Both the position numbers and the translations under genes were made by a program. Of a stretch of 13,813 nt of DNA, positions 7,904 to 13,813 are shown piece by piece. This stretch comes from CCY15215 sp034932145. GTDB lineage: Bacteria > Cyanobacteriota > Cyanobacteriia > Cyanobacteriales > Spirulinaceae. Under the pieces are notes generated by a model, which saw only the letters and a list, made by a program, of their open reading frames with translations, did no database searches and had not been told where the DNA came from. The stretch is from contig NZ_JAYGHV010000039.1 of the NCBI RefSeq assembly GCF_034932145.1, positions 1 to 13,813 on the forward strand, read 5' to 3'. Every line of letters begins with the position of its first letter. Within the stretch, counting starts at the first letter, position 1.

Positions 7904-10273
7904 TTGGAGCGATCGCCTCGCCAGTCTCTTCACCAACACCTCACCAACACCGATATTGCCTTCACGGGTTTGACTCCCGAACAACTCAACGCAGACATCC
8001 ATAACGCCCTGGAAACCCTGCATCGCGACTTTTTGCAGGCACTGCAACAACTGCAAGAGGAACAAGCCGCACGAGAATTCCAACAGTTCCGCGATCGCTT
8101 GCAACTCAACCAAAAAGCGCGATCGGATGCTCTCGGTGAATTGGCGGGAGTTCTCAACCCCAGAGCCAAAGAACTTTACCAAGAAGGGGATCCCTTACTA
8201 ATTGCAGCCGGAGCCGTGGGGCGAGCAATGGGTCTTACCATTCAACCCCCCGCTCGTTCTGAAAACCTCGATCGCTGTAAAAATCCCCTCGACGCGATCG
8301 CCCGCGCTTCCCGCATTCGCACCCGCAAAGTTCTCCTCGACTCCAACTGGTGGCGGCGCTATGCCGGACCCCTGTTGGCTTACAAAGAAGAAAATGGCGC
8401 ACCTGTCGCCCTGTTACCTATTCCAGGCGATCGCTACGAACTCTACAATCCTGCTCTTCGCCATCGCATTCAGGTGAGTGAGGCGATCGCGCAACAACTT
8501 GCCCCCGAAGCCTATACCTTTTATCGATCCTTACCCGATCGCGCCATCGATGGCCTGCAATTTATTCAATTTGGTCTGCGCGGACAAGAGAAGAACTTAC
8601 TTCTCCTCGTCGTCGTTGGTGTTTTAGCGACTTTATTAGGAATGCTGACCCCCCAAGCCACTGCTGTTTTAATCGATAAGGCTATCCCCAGTGCCAATCG
8701 ACGCTTAATTCTGGAAATTGGCGGCGGACTCTTGGCGGCAAGTTTTGGCGTGGCGATCTTCCAACTGGTACAGGCTCTCACTATTCTGAGAGTGCAGGCG
8801 ATCGGCGATTCTATCAGTCAAGCGGGACTCTGGGATCGCCTGATGAAATTACCCCTCTCCTTCTTCCGCCAATATTCCTCGGGGGACTTACTGATAAGGG
8901 TTTCAGCCATCAATCAAATTCGCGAACGTCTCGGCGGTTCTATTGTTCGTACCCTTTTTAGCAGTCTTTTTGCCATTCTCAATCTGGGTTTAATGCTTTT
9001 CTATAGTGTTAAATTGGCGATCGTTGCGTTGTGCATCGGTTTTGTTACCCTCCTCATCACTGGACTTTCTGGGCGCATCACCCGTAAAAAACTCCGCCCT
9101 CTGCAAGAATTAGAAGGGAAAATTTCCGGGTTGATGGTACAGTTAATCGGCGGCGTTTCCAAACTGCGAGTTGCAGGGGCAGAAGAGCGAGCTTTTGCCT
9201 ACTGGAGCAAATTTTACACCCAAAAAATTCGCTTTGTTCTCAGCACTCAGGCGATCGAAGATGGAGTGAATGCTTTTAACCAAGTGCTGCCCTTATTAAG
9301 TTCAATTGTAATTTTTATCGCCACTGCTTTGTTAATCAAAGATGCCTCAAAAGGAGGAGGACTTTCCCTCACCGCCGGTAAATATCTCGCCTTTAATGCT
9401 GCATTCGGCATCTTTATCACAGGAGTCACCGAACTCAGCAATACTATCATTGATGTTCTCGACGCTACCATTCTTTGGGAACGCGCTCAACCGATTTTAG
9501 CCGCTCAACCCGAGGTAACTTTAGAAAAAGCCGATCCCGGTAAACTTTACGGTGAGGTCACATTAGACCGGGTTTCCTTCCGCTATCGTCCCGATGGAGC
9601 CTTAACCCTCGATCGCATCACAATTGCAGCCAAAGCGGGGGAATTCATCGCGTTAGTGGGTCCGTCGGGGAGCGGTAAATCGACAATAGTTCGTCTCTTA
9701 TTGGGCTTTGAAACCCCCGAAGACGGCACGATCTACTATGATGGTCAAGATTTGAGCGGTTTAGATATCGATGCCATTCGTCGCCAATTGGGGATAGTGC
9801 TACAAAACGGTCGCATTCAAAGTGCATCTATCTTTGAGAATATTATCGGGGGACAACTCGCCACTATTGATGAGGCTTGGAAGGCCGCAGAAATGGCGGG
9901 ATTTGCCGGGGATATTCAGGGGATGCCGATGGGAATGCACACGGTGATTTCAGAAGGGGGAAGCAACCTTTCGGGGGGACAAAAACAACGTTTGCTCATT
10001 TCTCGCGCTTTAGTCTCTAAACCCAATATTTTGATTTTTGATGAGGCTACCAGTGCCTTAGATAATCAAACTCAAAGGGTTGTCATGGAAAGTTTAGAGC
10101 AATTAAAAGTGACTCGCATTACTATCGCCCATCGTCTCAGTACCATTCGACAAGCCGATCGCATTTATGTGCTGGATACTGGGCAAATCGTACAGGTGGG
10201 AACCTTTGAGGAGTTGTCACATACTCCTGGACTCTTTGCCCAACTGATGACCCGACAGTTAGCCGAAAGATAG
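7904..10273 (+). CDS. NHLM-type bacteriocin export ABC transporter permease/ATPase (no peptidase), N-terminus damaged
   Basis: From a doubtful TTG at 7904 this gives 789 residues: a helical, Gln-rich cytoplasmic region, then IARASRIRTRKVLLDSNWWR and AGPLLAYKEENGAPVALLP as in NHLM permease/ATPase subunits. Six membrane segments run from about residue 226, and the ATPase has Walker A GPSGSGKST near 585, LSGGQKQR near 688, Walker B ILIFDEATSALD near 710 and AHRLS near 742. It lacks a C39 domain; in NHLM systems this subunit accompanies the peptidase-bearing transporter and the HlyD adaptor. The membrane and ATPase domains are intact. The N-terminus is not: an 11-bp tandem duplication at 7930-7951 puts the preceding coding segment out of frame, and as I recall the family there should be a further N-terminal domain upstream, where the GNAT gene now lies. 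Without it the first residues (from TTG) are spurious. It may be an inactive or shortened gene. Confidence 0.82.
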   Translation: MERSPRQSLHQHLTNTDIAFTGLTPEQLNADIHNALETLHRDFLQALQQLQEEQAAREFQQFRDRLQLNQKARSDALGELAGVLNPRAKELYQEGDPLLIAAGAVGRAMGLTIQPPARSENLDRCKNPLDAIARASRIRTRKVLLDSNWWRRYAGPLLAYKEENGAPVALLPIPGDRYELYNPALRHRIQVSEAIAQQLAPEAYTFYRSLPDRAIDGLQFIQFGLRGQEKNLLLLVVVGVLATLLGMLTPQATAVLIDKAIPSANRRLILEIGGGLLAASFGVAIFQLVQALTILRVQAIGDSISQAGLWDRLMKLPLSFFRQYSSGDLLIRVSAINQIRERLGGSIVRTLFSSLFAILNLGLMLFYSVKLAIVALCIGFVTLLITGLSGRITRKKLRPLQELEGKISGLMVQLIGGVSKLRVAGAEERAFAYWSKFYTQKIRFVLSTQAIEDGVNAFNQVLPLLSSIVIFIATALLIKDASKGGGLSLTAGKYLAFNAAFGIFITGVTELSNTIIDVLDATILWERAQPILAAQPEVTLEKADPGKLYGEVTLDRVSFRYRPDGALTLDRITIAAKAGEFIALVGPSGSGKSTIVRLLLGFETPEDGTIYYDGQDLSGLDIDAIRRQLGIVLQNGRIQSASIFENIIGGQLATIDEAWKAAEMAGFAGDIQGMPMGMHTVISEGGSNLSGGQKQRLLISRALVSKPNILIFDEATSALDNQTQRVVMESLEQLKVTRITIAHRLSTIRQADRIYVLDTGQIVQVGTFEELSHTPGLFAQLMTRQLAER
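7930..7951 (+). repeat. 11-bp tandem duplication causing a frameshift
   Basis: TCACCAACACC occurs twice back to back (7930-7940 and 7941-7951). Removing one copy restores a single frame: WSDRLASLFTNTDIAFTGLT. Eleven is not a multiple of three, so the duplication breaks the reading frame of the exporter ABC gene. A clean tandem duplication is typical of replication slippage and less likely to be a base-calling error. Confidence 0.85.
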
Positions 10274-10293
10274 CCGCGATCGCCTTAAATCCC

Positions 10294-10321
10294 GTAGCGA
10301 CGTTGCCGGCAATGTCGCTAC
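10294..10321. repeat. 28-nt dispersed palindrome, copy 1
   Basis: GTAGCGACGTTGCC and GGCAATGTCGCTAC pair into a 14-bp hairpin with one G-T wobble, 20 nt after the exporter ABC stop. A close relative with the same outline lies at 13614-13641, next to the psbD end. The pair looks like a short REP-type dispersed hairpin of cyanobacterial genomes. In this position it may stabilise or terminate the upstream transcript, but no U-run follows. Confidence 0.75.
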
Positions 10322-10500
10322 TACAAAGGATACGAGAAATTTCCGAGCAATACAGATTTAGCCGCATATTTATCTAAAAATGCTTTTTCCGTCGTTAGAT
10401 CGGGTTTTCCCACCTCTCGCAGCATCCAGCATACCGCTTTATGAATGAGATCGTGGGGATGGTAGAGAAGAATTTCGGCAATTTCTAGGGTTTCCCCGGA
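10321..10500 (-). pseudogene. Remnant of a DNA alkylation repair (AlkD-like) gene
   Basis: An open stretch of 59 codons without a start codon reads ETLEIAEILLYHPHDLIHKA followed by VCWMLREVGKPDLTTEKAFL. This closely resembles the HEAT-like repeats in the C-terminal half of AlkD-type DNA glycosylases, where IHKAVGWMLREVGK is a recognisable block. A TAG directly precedes the stretch, and the protein-like sequence dies out after DKYAAK, where the rest of the domain should follow. Its TAG stop touches the palindrome at 10294-10321. It is too short to be functional and is best read as the leftover of a deleted gene. Confidence 0.62.
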
Positions 10501-10576
10501 CTATTAACCGGAAAACTCAGCGATATCTTTTTCGATCCTTTACCTGAATGCGATCGCTAAACCCTTAAACTCTTAT

Positions 10577-10614
10577 CAAAAATAAAAGCAACAGATGATT
10601 CGATCTGTTGCTTT
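10577..10614 (-). terminator. Intrinsic terminator of the porin gene
   Basis: On the - strand a perfect 12-bp stem (AAAGCAACAGAT / ATCTGTTGCTTT) with a 6-nt loop is followed by TATTTTTG. It starts 26 nt after the porin stop codon, and stem, loop and U-rich tail all fit a Rho-independent terminator, as expected in cyanobacteria, which lack Rho. Confidence 0.92.
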
Positions 10615-10639
10615 GAGAATTTCCAGAAATCGCGTTAGT

Positions 10640-12730
10640 TTAGAACGAGAAGGTTGTTCTTAAAGTTCCAATAATATTCGACTCATCGCGAACATCTTGG
10701 TTAGGACTTAGAACCCAAACCACACCAGGTGTAATGGAAATATTATCCGTGACCTGATATTTGTAGAATCCTTCAATGTGCCAAACATCATCAATCCGAC
10801 CGCGATCGCGTTGAACTCCGCTTGCACGAATTCCTTTCAAAGTCGGCTGAATCCCAGCATAAATGCCAAGAACATTACCTTCTTTACCTAAGTCGGGTAA
10901 AGCGAGACCGAGAGAATAAGACCAGATGTCAGCATTGCCTCGTCCTAACAGAATGGCGCTGGTGTATGTAACACCCCCATTAATCACGAAACTCTCGCTG
11001 GGACGGACGGAGAACTCAGCACCGTAGGAGTTCGTGACCATCGGAATTCCACCCGTATTGTTGTCTAACAATACCCAAGGATTATTAGAGGTGTAACTTC
11101 CCACTAAACCATTTTGTCCGGATTGCCGAGCGCGACCTTCGGCATAGATGGGACTACCACTAGCGTGATAACCATTGATATAGGTTAATCCCAAGCCAAA
11201 AGTATCGCTGACGTTAGCGTTCAAATGACCCATGAAAGCGTAATCGCCATTAAATAAACCCGAACCCGAACCAGGAGTAGCGGCATTACTACCGGCAAAA
11301 TAACCCAAGGTTAAGGTACTCGGACCGAGAATGCTTTCAATGGGAGTGAAGCCAAAGCTCAATGCTGCACCGGAACCACCACCCACTCGGAAGATGGAGT
11401 TGCGCTGACCAAAGGTTGAGATGGAACCATTACCCCCATCAAAATCTTCAAAGTAGGGGTTTAATGTCGGCGCGATATCGCTCCATTTCCCACCAGTCGC
11501 TGCAACGTAGGCTTGAGAGTTGAGATATTGGAAGTAGTAACCCAACCAATCGATATAAACGTCATTTCCCGTGCGATCGCTGGGAATATTAAACGTCTGA
11601 TTGCCAGCAAAGGAACTGGTATTGCTAAGGTTATTAACAGATCCCGTACTGAATGCAGTTAAATTACCTGCCGCTAATCGCGTCACTAAGCGATCGTTAC
11701 CGGAAAAACTGGTATTGAGTTCGAGACGAACGCGATCGCCAAAGGCAGATTGACCGACACTTGAAACTGTGGAAGAAGCATTAGTATTGCCACCAAAGTC
11801 ATTGGTTAAACCAAAGATAACTTCTCCACCCAGTTTTGTGGTTGTGGAGAACTGATGATCTTCAAGGAAAGCAACCCGACCTTCAAGGTTATCAACGCGG
11901 GTTCCAAGAGTGGCTAATTCTGCTTCAAATTCTTGAACGAGACGCTGCAATGCTTCCAAATCTTGACGGGTGACAAAATCGGCAGTAGAAGCGGCAATTA
12001 AGCGTTCGATTTGTTGCAAACAAGAATTTAAACCGGCTGCAAATTCGTAACGAGTCAGGGCGCGATTACCTCGGTAGGTACCGTTGGGATATCCTTTGAG
12101 ACAGTCGTATCTCCGTACCAAGTCATCTAAAGCCTGATAAGCCCAGTCGCTCGGGGATACGTCGCTGAAACGAGCCGCACCTGGAACACCTTGACCCATG
12201 CTGCCATTGGTTTCTTCGTTGCCGTACTGGTTGACGCGATCGAGAACTTCGTTATTGCTGGTAGGGGACTCATAAACCTGAGCGAGTTGCTGGGGGGGAG
12301 CCGATAACCCTAAAAGTTTTTCAATGTTCTCGTCTTCAGTACGAGCTAATTCTTCTAATTCTTCAGACTCAACCGCGATCGCGGTGAGATTGTTTTCAGT
12401 TACTGCATTTTCAGTTACTGCATTTTCAGTTACTGTGCCGATCGCAAAATCTGCTACCGGGAGTGCTTCTGGGAATACTTGAGGGGTGACATCGGCGATC
12501 GCCTTTGCGCCAATTGCTTTAGTTTTTCCTGTTTTGAGGGCGATCGAATCCGTTGCTTCGGTTTCAGCCTTCAATTCCGCTTGAAGTTCGAGGGAACTCC
12601 CCGTTTTGCTGCTTTCCTGAGAAGTTTCCGGTTCAACGGCGATCGCGGCTGAAGTAGATACAAGAGTCAGTGCCATCCCCAGAATAGCTGGACTCTTTAA
12701 TAGTTGTAATTTCCAAAACTGCTTGTCCAT
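10640..12730 (-). CDS. SLH-domain outer-membrane porin (cyanobacterial OprB / iron-uptake porin family)
   Basis: The 696-residue protein should form an outer-membrane beta-barrel channel anchored to peptidoglycan. I prefer the ATG at 12730 over the in-frame GTG at 12748 because it begins a clean signal peptide (positive start, hydrophobic core PAILGMALTLV, likely cut after AAIA near residue 31). Next come an acidic, low-complexity region with three TENAV-type repeats (about 98-113), an SLH domain at about 186-245 (FSDVSPSDWAYQALDDLVRR, YPNGTYRGNRALTRYEFAAG), a coiled coil (about 250-295, ending VDNLEGRVAFLEDH) and a long barrel domain that closes with TTFSF; a terminal Phe is the usual outer-membrane signal. 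This order is the standard one for the family. It forms its own transcription unit with a strong terminator. The solute (iron, other inorganic ions or sugars) cannot be decided from sequence. Confidence 0.92.
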   Translation of the reverse strand: MDKQFWKLQLLKSPAILGMALTLVSTSAAIAVEPETSQESSKTGSSLELQAELKAETEATDSIALKTGKTKAIGAKAIADVTPQVFPEALPVADFAIGTVTENAVTENAVTENNLTAIAVESEELEELARTEDENIEKLLGLSAPPQQLAQVYESPTSNNEVLDRVNQYGNEETNGSMGQGVPGAARFSDVSPSDWAYQALDDLVRRYDCLKGYPNGTYRGNRALTRYEFAAGLNSCLQQIERLIAASTADFVTRQDLEALQRLVQEFEAELATLGTRVDNLEGRVAFLEDHQFSTTTKLGGEVIFGLTNDFGGNTNASSTVSSVGQSAFGDRVRLELNTSFSGNDRLVTRLAAGNLTAFSTGSVNNLSNTSSFAGNQTFNIPSDRTGNDVYIDWLGYYFQYLNSQAYVAATGGKWSDIAPTLNPYFEDFDGGNGSISTFGQRNSIFRVGGGSGAALSFGFTPIESILGPSTLTLGYFAGSNAATPGSGSGLFNGDYAFMGHLNANVSDTFGLGLTYINGYHASGSPIYAEGRARQSGQNGLVGSYTSNNPWVLLDNNTGGIPMVTNSYGAEFSVRPSESFVINGGVTYTSAILLGRGNADIWSYSLGLALPDLGKEGNVLGIYAGIQPTLKGIRASGVQRDRGRIDDVWHIEGFYKYQVTDNISITPGVVWVLSPNQDVRDESNIIGTLRTTFSF
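12391..12435 (-). repeat. Three 15-bp tandem repeats inside the porin gene
   Basis: The unit CATTTTCAGTTACTG (+ strand) occurs three times, the first copy with one altered base (TG instead of CA at its start region). It encodes consecutive TENAV-like pentapeptides in the acidic linker after the signal peptide. The unit is a multiple of three, so the frame is kept. Confidence 0.85.
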
Positions 12731-12797
12731 AGTTTTTCTCGTCCTCACACCTTACGCTTAGGATGACAATTTGATATTTTAGCCTAGCATGGTATCA

Positions 12798-12827
12798 GGA
12801 AAGATAGTTAAATTGAAGCTATCTTCC
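12798..12827. other. Imperfect hairpin between porin and pterin dehydratase genes
   Basis: GGAAAGATAG and CTATCTTCC form a 9-bp stem with one bulge around an AT-rich loop, 15 nt after the pterin dehydratase stop on the - strand. There is no clear U-run, so it could be a weak terminator for that gene or a structure in the porin leader. Confidence 0.35.
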
Positions 12828-12842
12828 CCTCTCTGCACAATC

Positions 12843-13139
12843 TTACCGCAAAAGTTTCTCTGCCAGTTCAGAAATTGTCATAGCCATGTCAAAATCCTTA
12901 GAGGTCAAACCTCCTGCATCGTGACTGGTCATGCTGACTGTTACCTTGTTATAGGAAATTTCCAGATCGGGATGATGTCCGGCAGTCTCAGCAGGCTCAA
13001 CCAATTCATTAACAAAGGCGATCGCAGCGATAAAATCTTTAAATCTAAATGTTTGTTGAATGACTTTTCCGTTCTGTTTCCAGCCTGTCAATGTTTTCAG
13101 CCGTGCTTGAATTTCCGTTTGATTTAACAATTGTGCCAT
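12843..13139 (-). CDS. Pterin-4a-carbinolamine dehydratase (PhhB/DCoH family)
   Basis: This 98-residue cytoplasmic protein matches the usual family length. It dehydrates 4a-hydroxytetrahydropterin to the quinonoid dihydropterin, recycling the pterin cofactor of aromatic amino acid hydroxylases; in bacteria without such hydroxylases its role is less clear. The signature is complete: ETAGHHPDLEISYNKVTVSM then TSHDAGGLTSKDFDMA, with the catalytic His pair in HHP, the second His in TSHDAGG and the late Asp. The start ATG at 13139 has a short purine-rich AAAAGAGAG just before it as a weak ribosome site. It is not tightly linked to either neighbour, so it is probably transcribed alone. Confidence 0.93.
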   Translation of the reverse strand: MAQLLNQTEIQARLKTLTGWKQNGKVIQQTFRFKDFIAAIAFVNELVEPAETAGHHPDLEISYNKVTVSMTSHDAGGLTSKDFDMAMTISELAEKLLR

Positions 13140-13375
13140 CTCTCTTTTCTTTATCTCTTATTTTTCTTATCTTAAAAACTATCCGCTCCCACATTTTGCA
13201 TTGCCTCTAGGGTTTTGCTGAAATGTAAGAGCGGTCTAGCAAGGGTCTTCTTTGTTAAAGCCTAACTGCCGGAAGGAACTCCAGCCATCGAATTCAGGTA
13301 ATTTAAGTTACTAGACAAAATTAGTTTTGTTTTCCTAGCTTTGTTTTCGCCCCATTAAACCACCGATCTCGAATC
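13140..13375. other. 236-nt intergenic region upstream of the pterin dehydratase gene
   Basis: I see no gene supported here. An AT-rich 6-bp inverted repeat (ACAAAA TTAG TTTTGT) followed by TTTCC on the + strand lies near 13316-13331. On the - strand one frame is open apart from a single TAG but has no start site and no recognisable similarity. The promoter of the dehydratase gene presumably lies here, but I cannot place it. Confidence 0.4.
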
Positions 13376-13450
13376 TTAGAGAGCGGCTCCGGCGCACAGC
13401 CGACTATCGTTAACCAGAAGACCCATAATTTTACTACTATCATCAATCAT
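13376..13450 (-). CDS. Unidentified 24-codon ORF with a near-perfect Shine-Dalgarno sequence
   Basis: The ORF reads MIDDSSKIMGLLVNDSRLCAGAAL in two halves: a polar, acidic start (MIDDSSKIMG) and a more hydrophobic end (LLVNDSRLCAGAAL). I do not recognise it. The start is fixed by AAGGAGGTGAT, 11 nt complementary to the 3' end of 16S rRNA, placed 8 nt (from GGAGG) before the ATG at 13450; an ATG at 13456 in the same frame is too close to that site. A site this strong is unlikely to arise by chance and argues for real translation, either as a small protein or as a regulatory leader peptide. Its last codons and stop lie next to a GC-rich 5-bp stem (CGGCT / AGCCG). It sits between a solitary psbD and the pterin dehydratase gene, same strand. 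It has one Cys and no membrane segment of usual length. Confidence 0.55.
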   Translation of the reverse strand: MIDDSSKIMGLLVNDSRLCAGAAL

Positions 13451-13466
13451 GGGCATCACCTCCTTA
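13442..13466 (-). promoter_or_regulatory. Extended ribosome-binding site of the 24-codon ORF
   Basis: AAGGAGGTGAT (about 13454-13464) is an 11-nt match to the anti-Shine-Dalgarno sequence, longer than at any other gene in the window. A 5-bp inverted repeat AGGTC-TTT-GACCT lies farther upstream at 13507-13519 and could fold in the leader. Confidence 0.6.
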
Positions 13467-13613
13467 TTTCCTAAATGGTTTAATTCTAAAACACTAATTT
13501 GGTTTAAGGTCTTTGACCTGTTTCTTAGGATAACACCTTTTTTGAAAAAGGGTTTCCTTTTTTCAGTTCTAATACCAAATCCGCATTGCTGAGGAGGTAT
13601 TCCCATCCCTTCT

Positions 13614-13641
13614 GTAGCGGCGTTGCCTGCAACGCCGCTAC
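13614..13641. repeat. 28-nt dispersed palindrome, copy 2
   Basis: GTAGCGGCGTTGCC and TGCAACGCCGCTAC form a 13-bp perfect stem with a tiny loop, 14 nt beyond the psbD stop. It shares most positions with the copy at 10294-10321, and the differences keep the base pairing. It may act as an RNA-stabilising or terminating hairpin for psbD. Confidence 0.8.
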
Positions 13642-13655
13642 AAGGTTTGATTCCC

Positions 13656-13813
13656 TTAGAGAGCGTTACCGCGAGGGAGGACTTCTTCGGGGAATTTAAA
13701 GTTTTGATGGGGTTGGTCTTCGGGAGCTAACCAAGCTCGCAGACCTTCATTTAACAGGATATTCTTGGTGTAGAATGTCTCAAATTCGGGGTCTTCTGCC
13801 GCACGAATCTCCT
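13656..13813 (-). CDS. psbD: Photosystem II D2 protein, C-terminal end (gene continues beyond window)
   Basis: The frame from the right edge encodes EIRAAEDPEFETFYTKNILL, then NEGLRAWLAPEDQPHQNFKF and the invariant end FPEEVLPRGNAL. This is the C-terminal tail of D2, the photosystem II reaction-centre subunit in the thylakoid membrane that binds P680 chlorophylls, pheophytin and plastoquinone QA together with D1. About 52 residues are visible. In the psbDC operon the psbC gene begins inside the end of psbD; here the overlapping frame reads VTLSKGIK and then loses any resemblance to CP43, so no psbC follows. This suggests the second, solitary psbD copy present in many cyanobacteria, often induced by high light. 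Confidence 0.95.
   Translation of the reverse strand, partial: EIRAAEDPEFETFYTKNILLNEGLRAWLAPEDQPHQNFKFPEEVLPRGNAL

Noticed and set aside
12789..13127. 112-codon open frame on the + strand
   Set aside because: It is antisense to the pterin dehydratase gene, which carries the complete family signature.
13150..13340. Frame on the - strand reading LNYLNSMAGVPSGS, a TAG, then ALTKKTLARPLLHF
   Set aside because: It is open for about 60 codons only if the TAG is ignored, has no start site and no recognisable similarity; an open stretch of this length can arise by chance.
13376..13606. A 76-residue version of the small ORF starting at 13606
   Set aside because: The upstream part has no ribosome site, crosses the leader inverted repeats and looks non-coding; the strong ribosome site fixes the start at 13450.
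1..13813. CRISPR arrays, tRNA or rRNA genes, and insertion-sequence transposases
   Set aside because: I saw no regularly spaced repeats, no cloverleaf-type sequence and no transposase motif by eye; the only repeats are the short ones listed.

Overview
The window is cyanobacterial. The octamer GCGATCGC (HIP1) recurs throughout, the right edge carries the end of a photosystem II D2 gene (psbD), and there is an SLH-plus-beta-barrel porin of the cyanobacterial iron-uptake/OprB type. I cannot name the genus; the gene content would fit a filamentous cyanobacterium.

Left part (1-2990, + strand): the 3' portion of an HlyD-type membrane-fusion protein, followed 4 nt later by an intact ABC transporter with an N-terminal C39 peptidase. 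Both look like the NHLM/NHLP family of peptide (RiPP/bacteriocin) exporters, in which a C39 peptidase removes the leader of a nitrile-hydratase-like-leader precursor during export. The third usual partner of this set, a peptidase-less ABC permease/ATPase, lies at 7904-10273 on the same strand. No precursor peptide is visible in the window.

Middle part (about 3002-7819, all - strand): a block of opposite orientation separates the second and third exporter genes. From its right end it holds a GNAT acetyltransferase broken by a 1-nt frameshift, an Rpn-like hypothetical protein, a second C39-peptidase ABC transporter broken by one frameshift and one in-frame TGA, and a VapBC-type toxin-antitoxin pair. 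The antitoxin looks like a fusion of a HigA N-terminal segment to a Phd/VapB antitoxin. The block ends where the third exporter gene begins. That gene has no credible start and carries an 11-bp tandem duplication that throws its N-terminus out of frame. My reading is that a rearrangement split an NHLM export operon and that several genes in and next to the block are decaying.

Right part (10274-13813): a 366-nt stretch holds a dispersed palindrome, a remnant of a DNA-alkylation-repair (AlkD-like) gene and a clear intrinsic terminator. It is followed, all on the - strand, by a porin gene, a pterin-4a-carbinolamine dehydratase gene, an unidentified 24-codon ORF with an exceptionally strong Shine-Dalgarno sequence, a second copy of the palindrome, and the 3' end of psbD. 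No psbC follows that psbD, so it is probably the extra, solitary copy found in many cyanobacteria.
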